Of a stretch of 18,453 nt of DNA, positions 6,811 through 14,876 are shown piece after piece. Position 1 is the stretch's first letter; every line of letters starts with the position of its first letter. Source of the stretch: JAQAZP01 sp965531145. Lineage in GTDB: Bacteria; Acidobacteriota; JAQAZP01. The notes beneath the pieces are model-generated. The model was not told the DNA's origin. It ran no database searches and saw only the letters and a program-made list of their open reading frames with translations. The position numbers and the translations under genes were made by a program. Where the stretch lies: positions 1-18,453 of the forward strand of contig CBESOE010000086.1 of the NCBI GenBank assembly GCA_965531145.1. Reading direction: 5' to 3'.

Positions 6811-7812
6811 TTAAAACCGTCCCGCCGCCACGGTAGTGCCGTGGGTCATCCCCTCAAAGGCCTCCAGTGAGAACCATTGGGTCACCTGATTCCCGTCGTA
6901 GAGATAGACCTTCACCGGTGTGCCCACCCCGGGGTCGGGTCCGCAACCCACCACCAGCTCGTCGCGGCCGTCACCGTCCAGGTCGGCGCCGGCACAGACC
7001 TTTGCCCCGAAGGCGGCATAGGTGTGGGCCCAGGCAAAGAAGTTGAAGCCCGGCAGCTCGGTGAGGGTCTGACCGTCGAAGTTCCAGCCGCGGATGTGGG
7101 TGCCGAATACCGCCCCCGGCCCTGGACCGGTAATGATCTCGGCCATGCCGTCACCGTCCACGTCGCCGCAGGTGACGTGGACGCCGAACTTGTTTGTCCC
7201 GTAAGCCATGAAACTTACAGCGGGTATGGCCGTGGCCGCGCCGCCGTCCACGTTCCAGCCCCGCACGTGGGGCCCGTACACCGCACCCGGTCCGGGCCCG
7301 GTGACGATCTCGTCGATTCCGTCACCGTCCAGGTCGCCGGCGGCCACATTGACCCCCCACTTAGGAGTTCCGTAAGCGAAGAAGCTCACCGCGGGAAGAG
7401 CTGTGACCCCTGGGGTACCGTCGTAGTCGAAAGCCCGGACATGGGGCCCGAACACCGCGCCGGGCCCGGCGCCGGTTATGATCTCGTCGAATCCGTCGGC
7501 GTCCAGATCGCCGGCGGCCACGTTGACCCCGTACTTGTTCGTGCCGTAGGCCAGGAAACTGAGACCGGGCAGCGGAGTGCCGTGCACGGCAAATCCCCGG
7601 ACGTGGGGCCCGTAGATCTCACCCGGGCCTGCTCCGGTGAGGATGGTGTCCACACCATCGCCTGACACGTCACCGGCGGCCACGTTGACGCCGAACTGGG
7701 CGGCGCCATAGGCCGGGAATTCATGAGTGTGATCTGCGTCCTGCCAGGGTGGAAACACCCTGACCAGCGGCGGGTTTCCTTGGGCGGCACCCGGGCCCGT
7801 CACCAGTTTGGT
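6811..7812 (-). repeat. C-terminal propeller cassette of protein A
   Basis: This encodes residues about 384-716. Five repeats start at GVNVAAGD, GVNVAAGD, GVNVAAGD, GVHVTCGD and GAKVCAGA. Each has an aspartate Ca loop (DVSGDG, DLDADG, DLDGDG, DVDGDG, DLDGDG), then a GPGPGAVFGPHVRG-like stretch and an aromatic AYGT turn. The opening TKLVTGPG...VRVF and the terminal GTTVAAGRF look like the two parts of a sixth, split blade that closes the ring. The same cassette ends proteins B and C. Confidence 0.85.
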
Positions 7813-8961
7813 CGGCACGGCCAGAGGGTAGTGATAGCCCATGTCCGCTATTCCCGAATCATCCTCGTGATCTGTGCGTGTGGTCCCTTCGGGGATGCTG
7901 CTCTCCGGATCACCGGCATCCACGCAGGGGCTATTCACGGTTTGGCCGGCCTCGGTCTGACTGAGGTAATACTGTCCCAATGGTCCTGCTGCGAATAGCG
8001 GATCTGCGTCGATATTACCAGTGCCGCTCCACCCATCCCTGATATTGGTGTAGCTGACAGTGCACGTACCGGATCCAAGATGGATCTGCGAGTCATTCGC
8101 ATTGCGAAGAATTGAATTCTCGATGATTGCTGCTGTATCGCTAAGTATGATGGGTATCCGAGATGAATAAAAATCGTTATCCACCAGGGTCAGGTTCCTG
8201 ATCAGAACCTGGCTGTCATAGAACGTGAGCACACTCAAGCAGTCGCTCATTACACCGTTATGGACGATGAGGTTGTTGGTCATCTCAATCGTGGCACCCA
8301 CAACGGATATTGCACAGCCGTTACCGGCATACTCAGCCGTCGTCCCGGAAATGATGTTGTCTCTGATCACCACCACGCCCGACTGGTAGATCATGATCCC
8401 CCCGCCGAAACTCCCCGCACTTACCGTGTAGTGCATCCGGTTATCGGTGATGAGGTTTCCCTCGATGATTGGTTGGCAATCGGTCCAGCAGAGGATCCCC
8501 GCACCGTAGTATGCTCTATTACCGCATATGATGTTTCCGCGGATGGTGGGTGAGGAATACTCGCAGAAAATCCCTCCGCCAGATCGCTCAGAGAGCCCGC
8601 TGGCCCCGGTGATCGTGAAACCCTGAACGACGGAATCGTTCCCCTCTCCATTGTGAAAATGGAATCCATTGTGTTCCCCGGATGACGAATAGACGTCAAT
8701 CACGCAGCGCTCAGGGCCGTTCTCGGATCGGACGGTGATCGCCTTCCCGTCGAAACTGATATCCCGGTTCCCACCGCCGGTGTAGGTTCCGTCCGCCACC
8801 AGAACGGTGTCACCATCAACGGCGGCACTGATTCCGGCCTGGATGGTGGGGCGATCCGTCGGAACGCGGATGATGGTGGCGGCGGTGGCGCTGGCGGTGG
8901 GGAAGAGAACCAATGCCAGGGTCAGGAGGAGCATCCGACCGGAAAGGGATGTCAGGCGCAT
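6811..8961 (-). CDS. Exported protein A: right-handed beta-helix plus six-bladed FG-GAP-like propeller
   Basis: A 716-residue protein of unknown function. Residues 1-28 form a signal peptide (MRLTSLSGRM, a hydrophobic core, then ATAA). Residues about 30-350 are a parallel beta-helix: an opening VPTDRPTIQAGISAAVDGDTVLVADGTY typical of pectate-lyase-like proteins (key residues D36, P38, Q41, D49, G50), then short strand repeats such as PTIRGNIICGN, PIIEGNLITDN and VVIRDNIISG. DADPLF (318-323) and SPCVDAGDP (344-352) close the helix as in related surface proteins. From about residue 384 comes a propeller of five Ca-loop repeats (DxDxDG type, with GPHVRG) and a closing strand at the C-terminus. 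The beta-helix half is visibly AT-richer than the propeller half. ATG 8961 has GAGGAGAG just upstream; the frame is open to 9063, but the signal peptide fixes the start. The role may be surface carbohydrate binding, which is inferred. Confidence 0.85.
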   Translation of the reverse strand: MRLTSLSGRMLLLTLALVLFPTASATAATIIRVPTDRPTIQAGISAAVDGDTVLVADGTYTGGGNRDISFDGKAITVRSENGPERCVIDVYSSSGEHNGFHFHNGEGNDSVVQGFTITGASGLSERSGGGIFCEYSSPTIRGNIICGNRAYYGAGILCWTDCQPIIEGNLITDNRMHYTVSAGSFGGGIMIYQSGVVVIRDNIISGTTAEYAGNGCAISVVGATIEMTNNLIVHNGVMSDCLSVLTFYDSQVLIRNLTLVDNDFYSSRIPIILSDTAAIIENSILRNANDSQIHLGSGTCTVSYTNIRDGWSGTGNIDADPLFAAGPLGQYYLSQTEAGQTVNSPCVDAGDPESSIPEGTTRTDHEDDSGIADMGYHYPLAVPTKLVTGPGAAQGNPPLVRVFPPWQDADHTHEFPAYGAAQFGVNVAAGDVSGDGVDTILTGAGPGEIYGPHVRGFAVHGTPLPGLSFLAYGTNKYGVNVAAGDLDADGFDEIITGAGPGAVFGPHVRAFDYDGTPGVTALPAVSFFAYGTPKWGVNVAAGDLDGDGIDEIVTGPGPGAVYGPHVRGWNVDGGAATAIPAVSFMAYGTNKFGVHVTCGDVDGDGMAEIITGPGPGAVFGTHIRGWNFDGQTLTELPGFNFFAWAHTYAAFGAKVCAGADLDGDGRDELVVGCGPDPGVGTPVKVYLYDGNQVTQWFSLEAFEGMTHGTTVAAGRF

Positions 8962-9106
8962 CGACTCTCTCCTCGAATATGGAATTTGTGGCAAGTGGCC
9001 TCCGGGATTGGATGAAGCCGGGCTCCCGGGTTCGGCTGTCTCTCTATTTATGGCATTGTCCATGAATTAACAAGTCCGTTTTGTTCCTGCTGCGGGAAAA
9101 TCATCA

Positions 9107-9179
9107 ATATTGTCTGAATTGTCTGGTGTCTGGATTGGCTGACATGCTATAATTTGCTATATTGTCTTAATGATTGGCT
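9107..9179 (+). promoter_or_regulatory. pdxR promoter and candidate PdxR operator (five ATTGKCT repeats)
   Basis: ATTGTCT occurs at 9109, 9118 and 9161, and ATTGGCT at 9134 and 9173, all in the same orientation within 71 bp. The nonamer ATATTGTCT is exact at 9107 and 9159. The repeats surround an extended -10 element, TGC plus TATAAT (9145-9153). A second TGC plus TATATT (9155-9163) follows one helical turn later. No good -35 is seen, which fits an extended -10 or activator-dependent promoter. MocR/PdxR regulators are known to bind direct repeats at pdx promoters. Assigning these repeats to PdxR, and autoregulation, are inferences. Confidence 0.6.
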
Positions 9180-9205
9180 TATTGTTCAGCCCTGAAGGAC
9201 GATAG

Positions 9206-10720
9206 ATGATTCCTCTTGAGATCGATCAGTCATCGTCGGTGAGCATACGTGACCAGTTGGTCACCGGTATTGCCGAAGCGGTGCGGGATGGCCGGCTGGA
9301 GGCCGGTTTTCGCCTGCCTCCGTCCCGGCAACTGGCCGACGAGCTGGGGCTGAACCGCAACACCGTGGCCGCGGCCTACGCCGAGCTGCGACGCCTGGCC
9401 CTGGTGCGCAGCCGGGTGGGTGCCGGCACCTTTGTCAGCGACACCCGCGATCTCACGGGCAACGGATCGACTGTGGCGACGTCGCTGCCCTGGGAGCGGC
9501 TGCTGGCCCGTCGAGCGACCCGCCACCCCGGCACCGACGGCAATGAACTGGGCATGGGCGAACGCATCGAGGGGGCGGTGAATTTCGAGACGGCCATTCC
9601 CTCGCCCGAGTTTTACCCTGCCCGTGACTTCCAGGACTGCATGCGGCGGGCCTGGAACCGGGAGCAGACGGATTCACTCTCCTACGGCCCGGCCGAGGGT
9701 CACCCGCCGCTGCGTGAGTATCTTGCCCGGCGCTGCAACCAACGGGGGATGGCGGTGCGGCCGGAGAACATCGTCATCGTCAGCGGGATCCAGCAGGGGC
9801 TGGACCTGGTGGGAAAACTGCTGCTGGAGCCGGATGACCAGGTGCTGATGGGGGTTCCCGGCTATCCCAATGCCTACCGTTCATTCCAGCTCTTCGACGC
9901 CGACATTGTCCCCCTGCCGGTGGACGAGCAGGGGCTGGTCACCGAATCCCTGCCCACTCTGGCCGGCACCGAACGGGCCAAGTTTCTCTACGTGATGACG
10001 AACCACCAGAATCCCACCGGCGCAACCCTGCCGCAGCAGCGGCGGGAGGAACTGCTGCGCTGGTCCCGGGAGGTACGGCTGCCGGTGGTGGAGGACGATT
10101 TCAATGCCGGCATGATGTATGACGGAGACGAACCCCTGCCCCTGCGGGGAATGCAGGGCGGGGAAGAGGTGATCCTGCTGGGCACCTTTTCCAAGGTGCT
10201 CTTCCCCGGTATCCGGCTGGGCTGGATGGTGCTGCCAGAGGCAGTCCGGGAAAAGGTTGGCGAGATCAGGGGCTACACCGACCTGGGGGCCCCGGTGATC
10301 CTGCAGCAGGCCATGCTGGAGTTCTGCTCCGCGGGGCACCTGGACCGCCACCTGGAAAAGATGCGCAAGGTGAATGGCAAGCGGCTGGACACCCTGCTCA
10401 CCGCCCTGGAGGCCCACTTTCCACGTCGGGTCTCCTGGACCAGGCCCCGGGGAGGCATGTCGGTCTGGGTCACCCTGCCCGAGGGGACCGACGTGCTGCG
10501 CATCCACCGGGAGAGCCGGGACGCCGGGGTGCGCTTCTCCCCGGGCGTGCTCTTCCACCCTGACCGTGGCGGCGAGAATGCCTTCCGCCTGACCTTTATC
10601 CGCGAGTCGGAAGAACGTATTGCCGAGGGTATCGCCACCCTGGGCCGGATCATCAAAAAGCAGTTGCGCCGCCGACCGACGGTGACGGCGGAGCAGAAAA
10701 CCAAGGACGTATGGATCTGA
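9206..10720 (+). CDS. pdxR: MocR/PdxR-type regulator (GntR HTH fused to class I aminotransferase domain)
   Basis: A 504-residue transcription factor that probably senses PLP and controls the PLP synthase genes behind it. Residues about 8-78 form a GntR winged helix-turn-helix (GRLEAGFRLPPSRQLADELG, NRNTVAAAYAELRR, GAGTFVS). Residues about 125-485 are an aminotransferase fold with NHQNPTG (266-272), VEDDFN (295-300) for the PLP pyridine nitrogen, the PLP-anchoring lysine K330 in GTFSKVLFPGIRLGW, and R461 in FRLTF for the substrate carboxylate. Such proteins usually use PLP as effector rather than as catalyst. ATG 9206 has AAGGA 6 nt upstream. The stop is 59 nt before pdxS on the same strand, so the three genes probably form one operon. 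In many bacteria pdxR is divergent from pdxST; here it leads it. Assignment as PdxR rather than another MocR rests on this context. Confidence 0.88.
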   Translation: MIPLEIDQSSSVSIRDQLVTGIAEAVRDGRLEAGFRLPPSRQLADELGLNRNTVAAAYAELRRLALVRSRVGAGTFVSDTRDLTGNGSTVATSLPWERLLARRATRHPGTDGNELGMGERIEGAVNFETAIPSPEFYPARDFQDCMRRAWNREQTDSLSYGPAEGHPPLREYLARRCNQRGMAVRPENIVIVSGIQQGLDLVGKLLLEPDDQVLMGVPGYPNAYRSFQLFDADIVPLPVDEQGLVTESLPTLAGTERAKFLYVMTNHQNPTGATLPQQRREELLRWSREVRLPVVEDDFNAGMMYDGDEPLPLRGMQGGEEVILLGTFSKVLFPGIRLGWMVLPEAVREKVGEIRGYTDLGAPVILQQAMLEFCSAGHLDRHLEKMRKVNGKRLDTLLTALEAHFPRRVSWTRPRGGMSVWVTLPEGTDVLRIHRESRDAGVRFSPGVLFHPDRGGENAFRLTFIRESEERIAEGIATLGRIIKKQLRRRPTVTAEQKTKDVWI

Positions 10721-10779
10721 ACCGGGCCGACCGGCCCGATTCCGGGATTTTTGAAATAGCACGAGAAAAGGAGCAGATG

Positions 10780-11667
10780 ATGAGCGAGGAAAAGGGAACC
10801 CTGAGGCTGAAAACAGGACTGGCCGAAATGCTCAAGGGCGGCGTGATCATGGACGTGACCAACGCCGAGCAGGCGCGCATCGCCGAGGACGCCGGTGCGG
10901 TGGCGGTGATGGCCCTGGAGCGCGTGCCCTCCGACATCCGCCGTGACGGCGGCGTGGCACGGATGTCCGACCCGACGATCATCAAGGAGATCATGAAGAC
11001 GGTCTCCATCCCGGTGATGGCCAAGTGCCGCATCGGCCACTTTGCCGAGGCCCAGATCCTTGAGGCGCTGGGCGTGGACTTCATCGACGAGAGCGAAGTG
11101 CTGACACCGGCCGACGAGATGCACCACGTGGACAAGTTCGCCTTCAAGGTGCCCTTTGTCTGCGGCGCGCGGAATCTCGGTGAGGCCCTGCGGCGCATCG
11201 GCGAAGGTGCGGCCATGATGCGGACCAAGGGCGAGGCCGGTTCCGGTGACATCGTCGAGGCGGTGCGCCACATGCGCCAGATCATGAACGGCATCCGCGA
11301 ACTGACCATCCTCACCCCGGAGCAGTTGATGGCCAAGGCCAAGGATCTGGGCGCCCCCTACGAGATCGTGCGCCTGGTGGCCGAGAAGGGCGAATTGCCG
11401 GTGCCCAACTTCTCCGCCGGCGGCATCTCCACCCCGGCCGACGCTTCCCTGGTGATGCAACTGGGCGCCCAGGCCATCTTTGTCGGATCGGGCATCTTCA
11501 AGTCCGAGGACCCGGCCACCCGGGCCCGGGCCATCGTCAAGGCCGCCACCCACTACCAGGACCCGGCGGTGCTGGCCGAAGTGTCCGAGGGTTTGGGCCA
11601 GCCCATGCGGGGTATCGACGTCAAGTCGCTCCCGGAAGAGGAACTGCTGCAGACCAGGGGTTGGTAA
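10780..11667 (+). CDS. pdxS: Pyridoxal 5'-phosphate synthase, synthase subunit PdxS
   Basis: PdxS builds PLP from ribose 5-phosphate, glyceraldehyde 3-phosphate and ammonia, as a dodecamer fed by PdxT (DXP-independent pathway). The 295-residue length is typical. Family hallmarks include GLAEMLKGGVIMDV (13-26), AGAVAVMALERVPSDIR (38-54), K82 in MAKCRIGHFAE, which forms the first Schiff base, EVLTPADE (106-113), FVCGARNLGEALRRIGEGA (126-144) and the second lysine K150 in MRTKGEAG. It ends in RGW as usual. ATG 10780 was chosen over ATG 10777 because AAAAGGAG then lies 6 nt upstream; the frame is also open from 10711, but family similarity starts only here. The stop TAA overlaps the pdxT ATG by one base. 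Confidence 0.97.
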   Translation: MSEEKGTLRLKTGLAEMLKGGVIMDVTNAEQARIAEDAGAVAVMALERVPSDIRRDGGVARMSDPTIIKEIMKTVSIPVMAKCRIGHFAEAQILEALGVDFIDESEVLTPADEMHHVDKFAFKVPFVCGARNLGEALRRIGEGAAMMRTKGEAGSGDIVEAVRHMRQIMNGIRELTILTPEQLMAKAKDLGAPYEIVRLVAEKGELPVPNFSAGGISTPADASLVMQLGAQAIFVGSGIFKSEDPATRARAIVKAATHYQDPAVLAEVSEGLGQPMRGIDVKSLPEEELLQTRGW

Positions 11668-12257
11668 TGAGCCACATCGGTGTGCTGGGCCTGCAGGGCG
11701 ACTTTGCGGCCCACGTGAAAAAACTGGCTGAGCTGGGGGTGTCAGCGGAAGTGATCCGCTGGCCCCGGCAGCTGGCGGAGCTGGATGGCCTGATCATTCC
11801 CGGCGGCGAGAGCACCACCCTGCTCAAACTGATCGACGAGTACGGTTTTGCCGAGCCGCTGGCCGGGATGGTCCGCCGCGGGGGAGTGGTGTACGGCACC
11901 TGCGCCGGACTGATCCTGCTGGCGGCAAAGGTCAGCGGACCGGTCCAGCCCTCCCTGGGGCTCATCGACATCGACGCCGAGCGCAATTCATACGGGCGGC
12001 AGGTTGAGAGCTTCGTCGGTGAGGGTCACTGGGCCGGCGGTGAGCCGTTGGAGATGGTTTTCATCCGCGCGCCGCGAATCCTCCGGGTCGGGCCCGGTGT
12101 TGAAGTGCTGGCGGAGTATGACGGTGAACCGGTACTGGTGGCCGCTGGCGGTGTGATGGTGGGCAGCTTTCACCCCGAGCTCAGCGAGGGGAGCGAGGTG
12201 CACCAGCTCTTCCTGGAGAAGGCCGGGCTGCCGGTGCACCAGCACGTGCGCCGGTGA
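11667..12257 (+). CDS. pdxT: Pyridoxal 5'-phosphate synthase, glutaminase subunit PdxT
   Basis: A class I glutamine amidotransferase that hydrolyses glutamine and channels ammonia to PdxS. It has 196 residues, normal for the family. The catalytic triad is visible: C79 in YGTCAGL, and H169 and E171 in SFHPEL. PGGEST (45-50) and RNSYGRQ (106-112) are further family signatures. ATG 11667 shares its A with the pdxS stop TAA, indicating translational coupling; AGGGG lies just upstream inside pdxS. An in-frame TTG at 11661 is possible but unnecessary. pdxT converges with gene B, and the hairpin at 12300-12338 lies between them. Confidence 0.97.
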   Translation: MSHIGVLGLQGDFAAHVKKLAELGVSAEVIRWPRQLAELDGLIIPGGESTTLLKLIDEYGFAEPLAGMVRRGGVVYGTCAGLILLAAKVSGPVQPSLGLIDIDAERNSYGRQVESFVGEGHWAGGEPLEMVFIRAPRILRVGPGVEVLAEYDGEPVLVAAGGVMVGSFHPELSEGSEVHQLFLEKAGLPVHQHVRR

Positions 12258-12299
12258 GCGGTTGATCCGTGCCCCCTCTTTCTCCGTGGATTTAATAAG

Positions 12300-12338
12300 A
12301 AAAAAGGCCCGGAAGACGCTGAGGTCATCCGGGCCTTT
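12300..12338 (-). terminator. Intrinsic terminator of gene B (possibly also stopping pdxT)
   Basis: AAAGGCCCGGA (12303-12313) pairs with TCCGGGCCTTT (12328-12338), an 11-bp perfect stem with a 14-nt loop. On the minus strand the stem runs into TTTTTTCTTATT, a good U-tract just after the gene B stop. On the plus strand only TTT follows, so termination of the pdx operon there would be weaker. Confidence 0.82.
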
Positions 12339-12364
12339 GGTAATTGATCAGGCTGTGTCCGGGA

Positions 12365-13366
12365 TCAGAAACCGATACCGCCGGCCACCGCGCCGCCATA
12401 CATCAAACCGAGGTCGGTGTAGGCATCGAAATCGATGCTGGTGATGGCCGTGGCGGTCCCACCGTCCACGTTCCAGGCTTTAACCTGGGCCGGCCAGCCG
12501 GCATCGGGGCCCGGCACGGTGAGCAGCTCGTCATAGCCGTCCCCATCCAGGTCGGACATGGCCACCCGCGCCCCGTAGAGCGACCCGTCATAGGCGAAGA
12601 AGTTGATCCCGCCCACCGGGGTGACGCTGCCGCCGTCGTAGTTCCAGCCCCGGATGTGGGAACCGAAGACCACACCCGGGCCGGGTCCGGTGACGATCTC
12701 GTCCATGCCGTCGCCGTCAAAGTCGCCGCAGACCACATTGACCCCGTATTTCAGGGTGCCGTAGGCGAAGAAGCTCACGGCGGGGATGGAGGATGAGGCG
12801 CCGCCGTCCACATTCCAGCCCCGGACGTGGGGCCCGTATACCGCCCCCGGTCCGGCGCCGCTGACGATCTCGTCATAACCGTCGCCGTCGATATCGCCGG
12901 CGGTGACGTTGACCCCCCACTTGGGGGTGCCGTAGGCGAAGTAGCTCACCCCGGGAATGGAAGTGGCCGCGCCACCGTCCACGTTCCAGGCACGGACGTG
13001 GGGGCCGAACACCGCGCCCGGACCGGCGCCGGTGATGATCTCGTCGTAGCCGTCGTTGTCCAGGTCGCCGGTGGCCACGTTGACGCCGTATTTATTGGTG
13101 CCGTAGGCCAGGAAGTTGACCCCGGCCACCGGGGTGCCGCCCATGGTGAACCCGCGCACGTGGGGGCCGAACACCGCTCCGGGGCCGGCGCCGGTGAGCA
13201 CCTCGGCGATCCCGTCATTGTCCAGGTCACCGGTGGCCACCTTGACCCCGTATTTCGGCACACCGTAGGCCGACCATTCGCTCAACGCCGCCCCGGTGCT
13301 CATCGGATCGAAGACCCGCACCAGGCAGTCGTTGGCCTCGGCCGAACCGGGACCGGTGACGATCCG
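12365..13366 (-). repeat. C-terminal propeller cassette of protein B
   Basis: This encodes residues about 435-767. Repeats begin near residues 474, 528, 585, 642 and 699 (spacing 54-57), with Ca loops DLDNDG, DLDNDG, DIDGDG, DFDGDG and DLDGDG. The split blade is formed by RIVTGPG...VRVF at the start and GGAVAGGIGF at the C-terminus. It is strongly similar, also at DNA level, to the cassettes of A and C. Confidence 0.87.
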
Positions 13367-14668
13367 GGGCAGCGGTTGGGCGTCGCCGGTGTGGGCGATG
13401 CGGCGAAGGGAACCGCCGGACCCGCCGCCGCCATCGCCGTACTGCACGCAGTAGTAGATGGCGCCGTCGGGACCAATTTGGAAATCGGCCGCGCCGTCCA
13501 AACCGGTGGCCCAGTGGTCGTCACTGGGCTGCCCGGACACCGGGTCGGCCTTGGCCCAGCCTGTGCCGTTGTCCTTGATCCGCACCATCCAGCCCTGGTA
13601 ATACTCCACGTAGAAGCAGTCGCCGTTGTATTCCGGCGGGAAACTGTCGTCCACGGGGTAGTTCTCCGGGCGGTAGTAGGTGGCGCTGACGATGGACGCA
13701 CTGAATCCCGAGCGGTCGTAGTAGTGGATCGGGTCGTCATACTCGGACCCGCCGGGGCCGCCCGGTTCGTCACAGCCGGAGGGGTTGCGGATCTGCGGCC
13801 CCTCGCGGAAGGGCCAGCCAAAGTCCTCGCCGCCGGTGGCCAGGTCCACTTCCTCGTAACTCCCCAGGCCCACATCGCCGATGTAGAGATCGCCGCTGAC
13901 CCGGTCCACATTGAAGCGGAAGGGGTTGCGCAGGCCGTAGCAGAACACCAGGTTGGTGTTGGCGTCACCGGAGAAGGGGTTGTCCGAGGGGGTGATGTCG
14001 GCCTTGGGCGGCGGCCCGGAGCCGGTGCCCGGCATGGAGGAGACGTCCAGCCGCAGGATCATGCCCCGCAGGTCGTCGGTCTCCGCAGCGCTGCACTGGG
14101 TGGCGTCATCACCCATGCTGGCGTAGAGCATGCCGTCGGTGCCGAAGCGGACCGTACCGCCGTTGTGATTGAACGCATTGTCCGGAATGTCGGTGATGAT
14201 GTCGTAGCGGCTGGAAGGGGAGATCTGCAGGTTGCCGCTGTCGGGGTCGCTCAGGTCACCGGTGACAGTGTACATCGAGATGTAGTTGGTGTTGGTGCCG
14301 CTGTGGCTGTAGTAGATGTAGATGTAGGGCCGGCTGGGCCATTCCGGGTCCACGTCAATGCCCAGCAGGCCCCGCTCGTTGCCGCTGGTGTACACCGACG
14401 GTACGGTGACCAGCGGGTCGGTGGAGCCGATGGCGCCGTTGACCAGCAGGCGGATTTTGGCCGTGGTCTGTTCGAGGAACATCATCCGGCCGTCGGGGAG
14501 GAAGGTCAAACCCACCGGCAGGTTGAGGCCGTTGATGATCATGGTGTCCTCGAAATCGTCGGGCACCGTGGCGGCGGCCGCCGGCACGGCCGCGAGCAGG
14601 ACGAGGGCGCAGCAGAGGGTGATGATGGCGGCCCTCAACGAGGGTGTGGCGGTTCTGTCGGTGGTCAT
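12365..14668 (-). CDS. Exported protein B: glucose/sorbosone dehydrogenase-like domain plus FG-GAP-like propeller
   Basis: A 767-residue periplasmic or secreted protein. Residues 1-33 are a signal peptide ending in PAAAA. Residues about 36-425 form a six-bladed PQQ-type propeller of the glucose/sorbosone dehydrogenase family (PF07995): NLPVGLTFLPDGRMMFLEQTTAKIRLL (49-75; key residues F56, P58, D59, G60), ERGLLGIDVDPEW (98-110), NHNGGTVRFGTDGMLYASMGDD (167-188), GLRNPFRF (245-252) and GWPFREG (284-290). H168 aligns with the catalytic base of soluble quinoprotein glucose and aldose dehydrogenases, so this copy may be active on a sugar with PQQ. Residues about 435-767 are the shared C-terminal cassette. 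ATG 14668 precedes the signal peptide and has AGGAG 10 nt upstream; the frame is open to 15058, but that part overlaps gene C in another frame. Its own terminator follows. PQQ synthesis genes are not in the window. Confidence 0.87.
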   Translation of the reverse strand: MTTDRTATPSLRAAIITLCCALVLLAAVPAAAATVPDDFEDTMIINGLNLPVGLTFLPDGRMMFLEQTTAKIRLLVNGAIGSTDPLVTVPSVYTSGNERGLLGIDVDPEWPSRPYIYIYYSHSGTNTNYISMYTVTGDLSDPDSGNLQISPSSRYDIITDIPDNAFNHNGGTVRFGTDGMLYASMGDDATQCSAAETDDLRGMILRLDVSSMPGTGSGPPPKADITPSDNPFSGDANTNLVFCYGLRNPFRFNVDRVSGDLYIGDVGLGSYEEVDLATGGEDFGWPFREGPQIRNPSGCDEPGGPGGSEYDDPIHYYDRSGFSASIVSATYYRPENYPVDDSFPPEYNGDCFYVEYYQGWMVRIKDNGTGWAKADPVSGQPSDDHWATGLDGAADFQIGPDGAIYYCVQYGDGGGGSGGSLRRIAHTGDAQPLPRIVTGPGSAEANDCLVRVFDPMSTGAALSEWSAYGVPKYGVKVATGDLDNDGIAEVLTGAGPGAVFGPHVRGFTMGGTPVAGVNFLAYGTNKYGVNVATGDLDNDGYDEIITGAGPGAVFGPHVRAWNVDGGAATSIPGVSYFAYGTPKWGVNVTAGDIDGDGYDEIVSGAGPGAVYGPHVRGWNVDGGASSSIPAVSFFAYGTLKYGVNVVCGDFDGDGMDEIVTGPGPGVVFGSHIRGWNYDGGSVTPVGGINFFAYDGSLYGARVAMSDLDGDGYDELLTVPGPDAGWPAQVKAWNVDGGTATAITSIDFDAYTDLGLMYGGAVAGGIGF

Positions 14669-14768
14669 CTGTTCTTCACTCCTGTGATGTCTGTGGCGTA
14701 TCGGCGGCGTCCCGGAGAGGGGGCTGGCTAGCGATCTGCCGACAATGGAAAGTCTACAATAAAGATAG

Positions 14769-14797
14769 AGTATATCACGACAAACCGAAAATGTGAC
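14769..14797 (-). promoter_or_regulatory. Predicted promoter for gene B
   Basis: On the minus strand, GTCACA (14797-14792) and TATACT (14774-14769) are 17 nt apart, and TGA directly before the -10 makes it an extended -10. The leader to the ATG at 14668 would be about 95 nt. Together with the upstream terminator of gene C, this suggests B is transcribed on its own. Confidence 0.5.
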
Positions 14798-14818
14798 GAG
14801 AAATTCACCCTGAACAGG

Positions 14819-14856
14819 AAAAGGCCCGGAAAGCGCGGGCAGCGCCTCCCGGGCCT
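14819..14856 (-). terminator. Intrinsic terminator of gene C
   Basis: AGGCCCGG (14822-14829) pairs with CCGGGCCT (14849-14856), with a small inner GCGC/GCGC stem. On the minus strand the stem is followed by TTTTCC. The core (TCCGGGCCTTTT on the minus strand) repeats that of the gene B terminator. Confidence 0.7.
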
Positions 14857-14876
14857 GTGGATTATCGATTGGGAAA

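Noticed and set aside
8962..9063. Upstream extension of protein A
   Set aside because: GAGGAGAG precedes ATG 8961 and a clean signal peptide starts there.
10711..10779. Longer start for pdxS
   Set aside because: AAAAGGAG is positioned for ATG 10780, and the resulting 295-residue protein matches the family N-terminus.
12827..14731. 634-codon open frame antisense to gene B
   Set aside because: It is rich in Val/Gly/His/Ala and mirrors the codon pattern of B. It has no domain, and B has a signal peptide, start site, terminator and family motifs.
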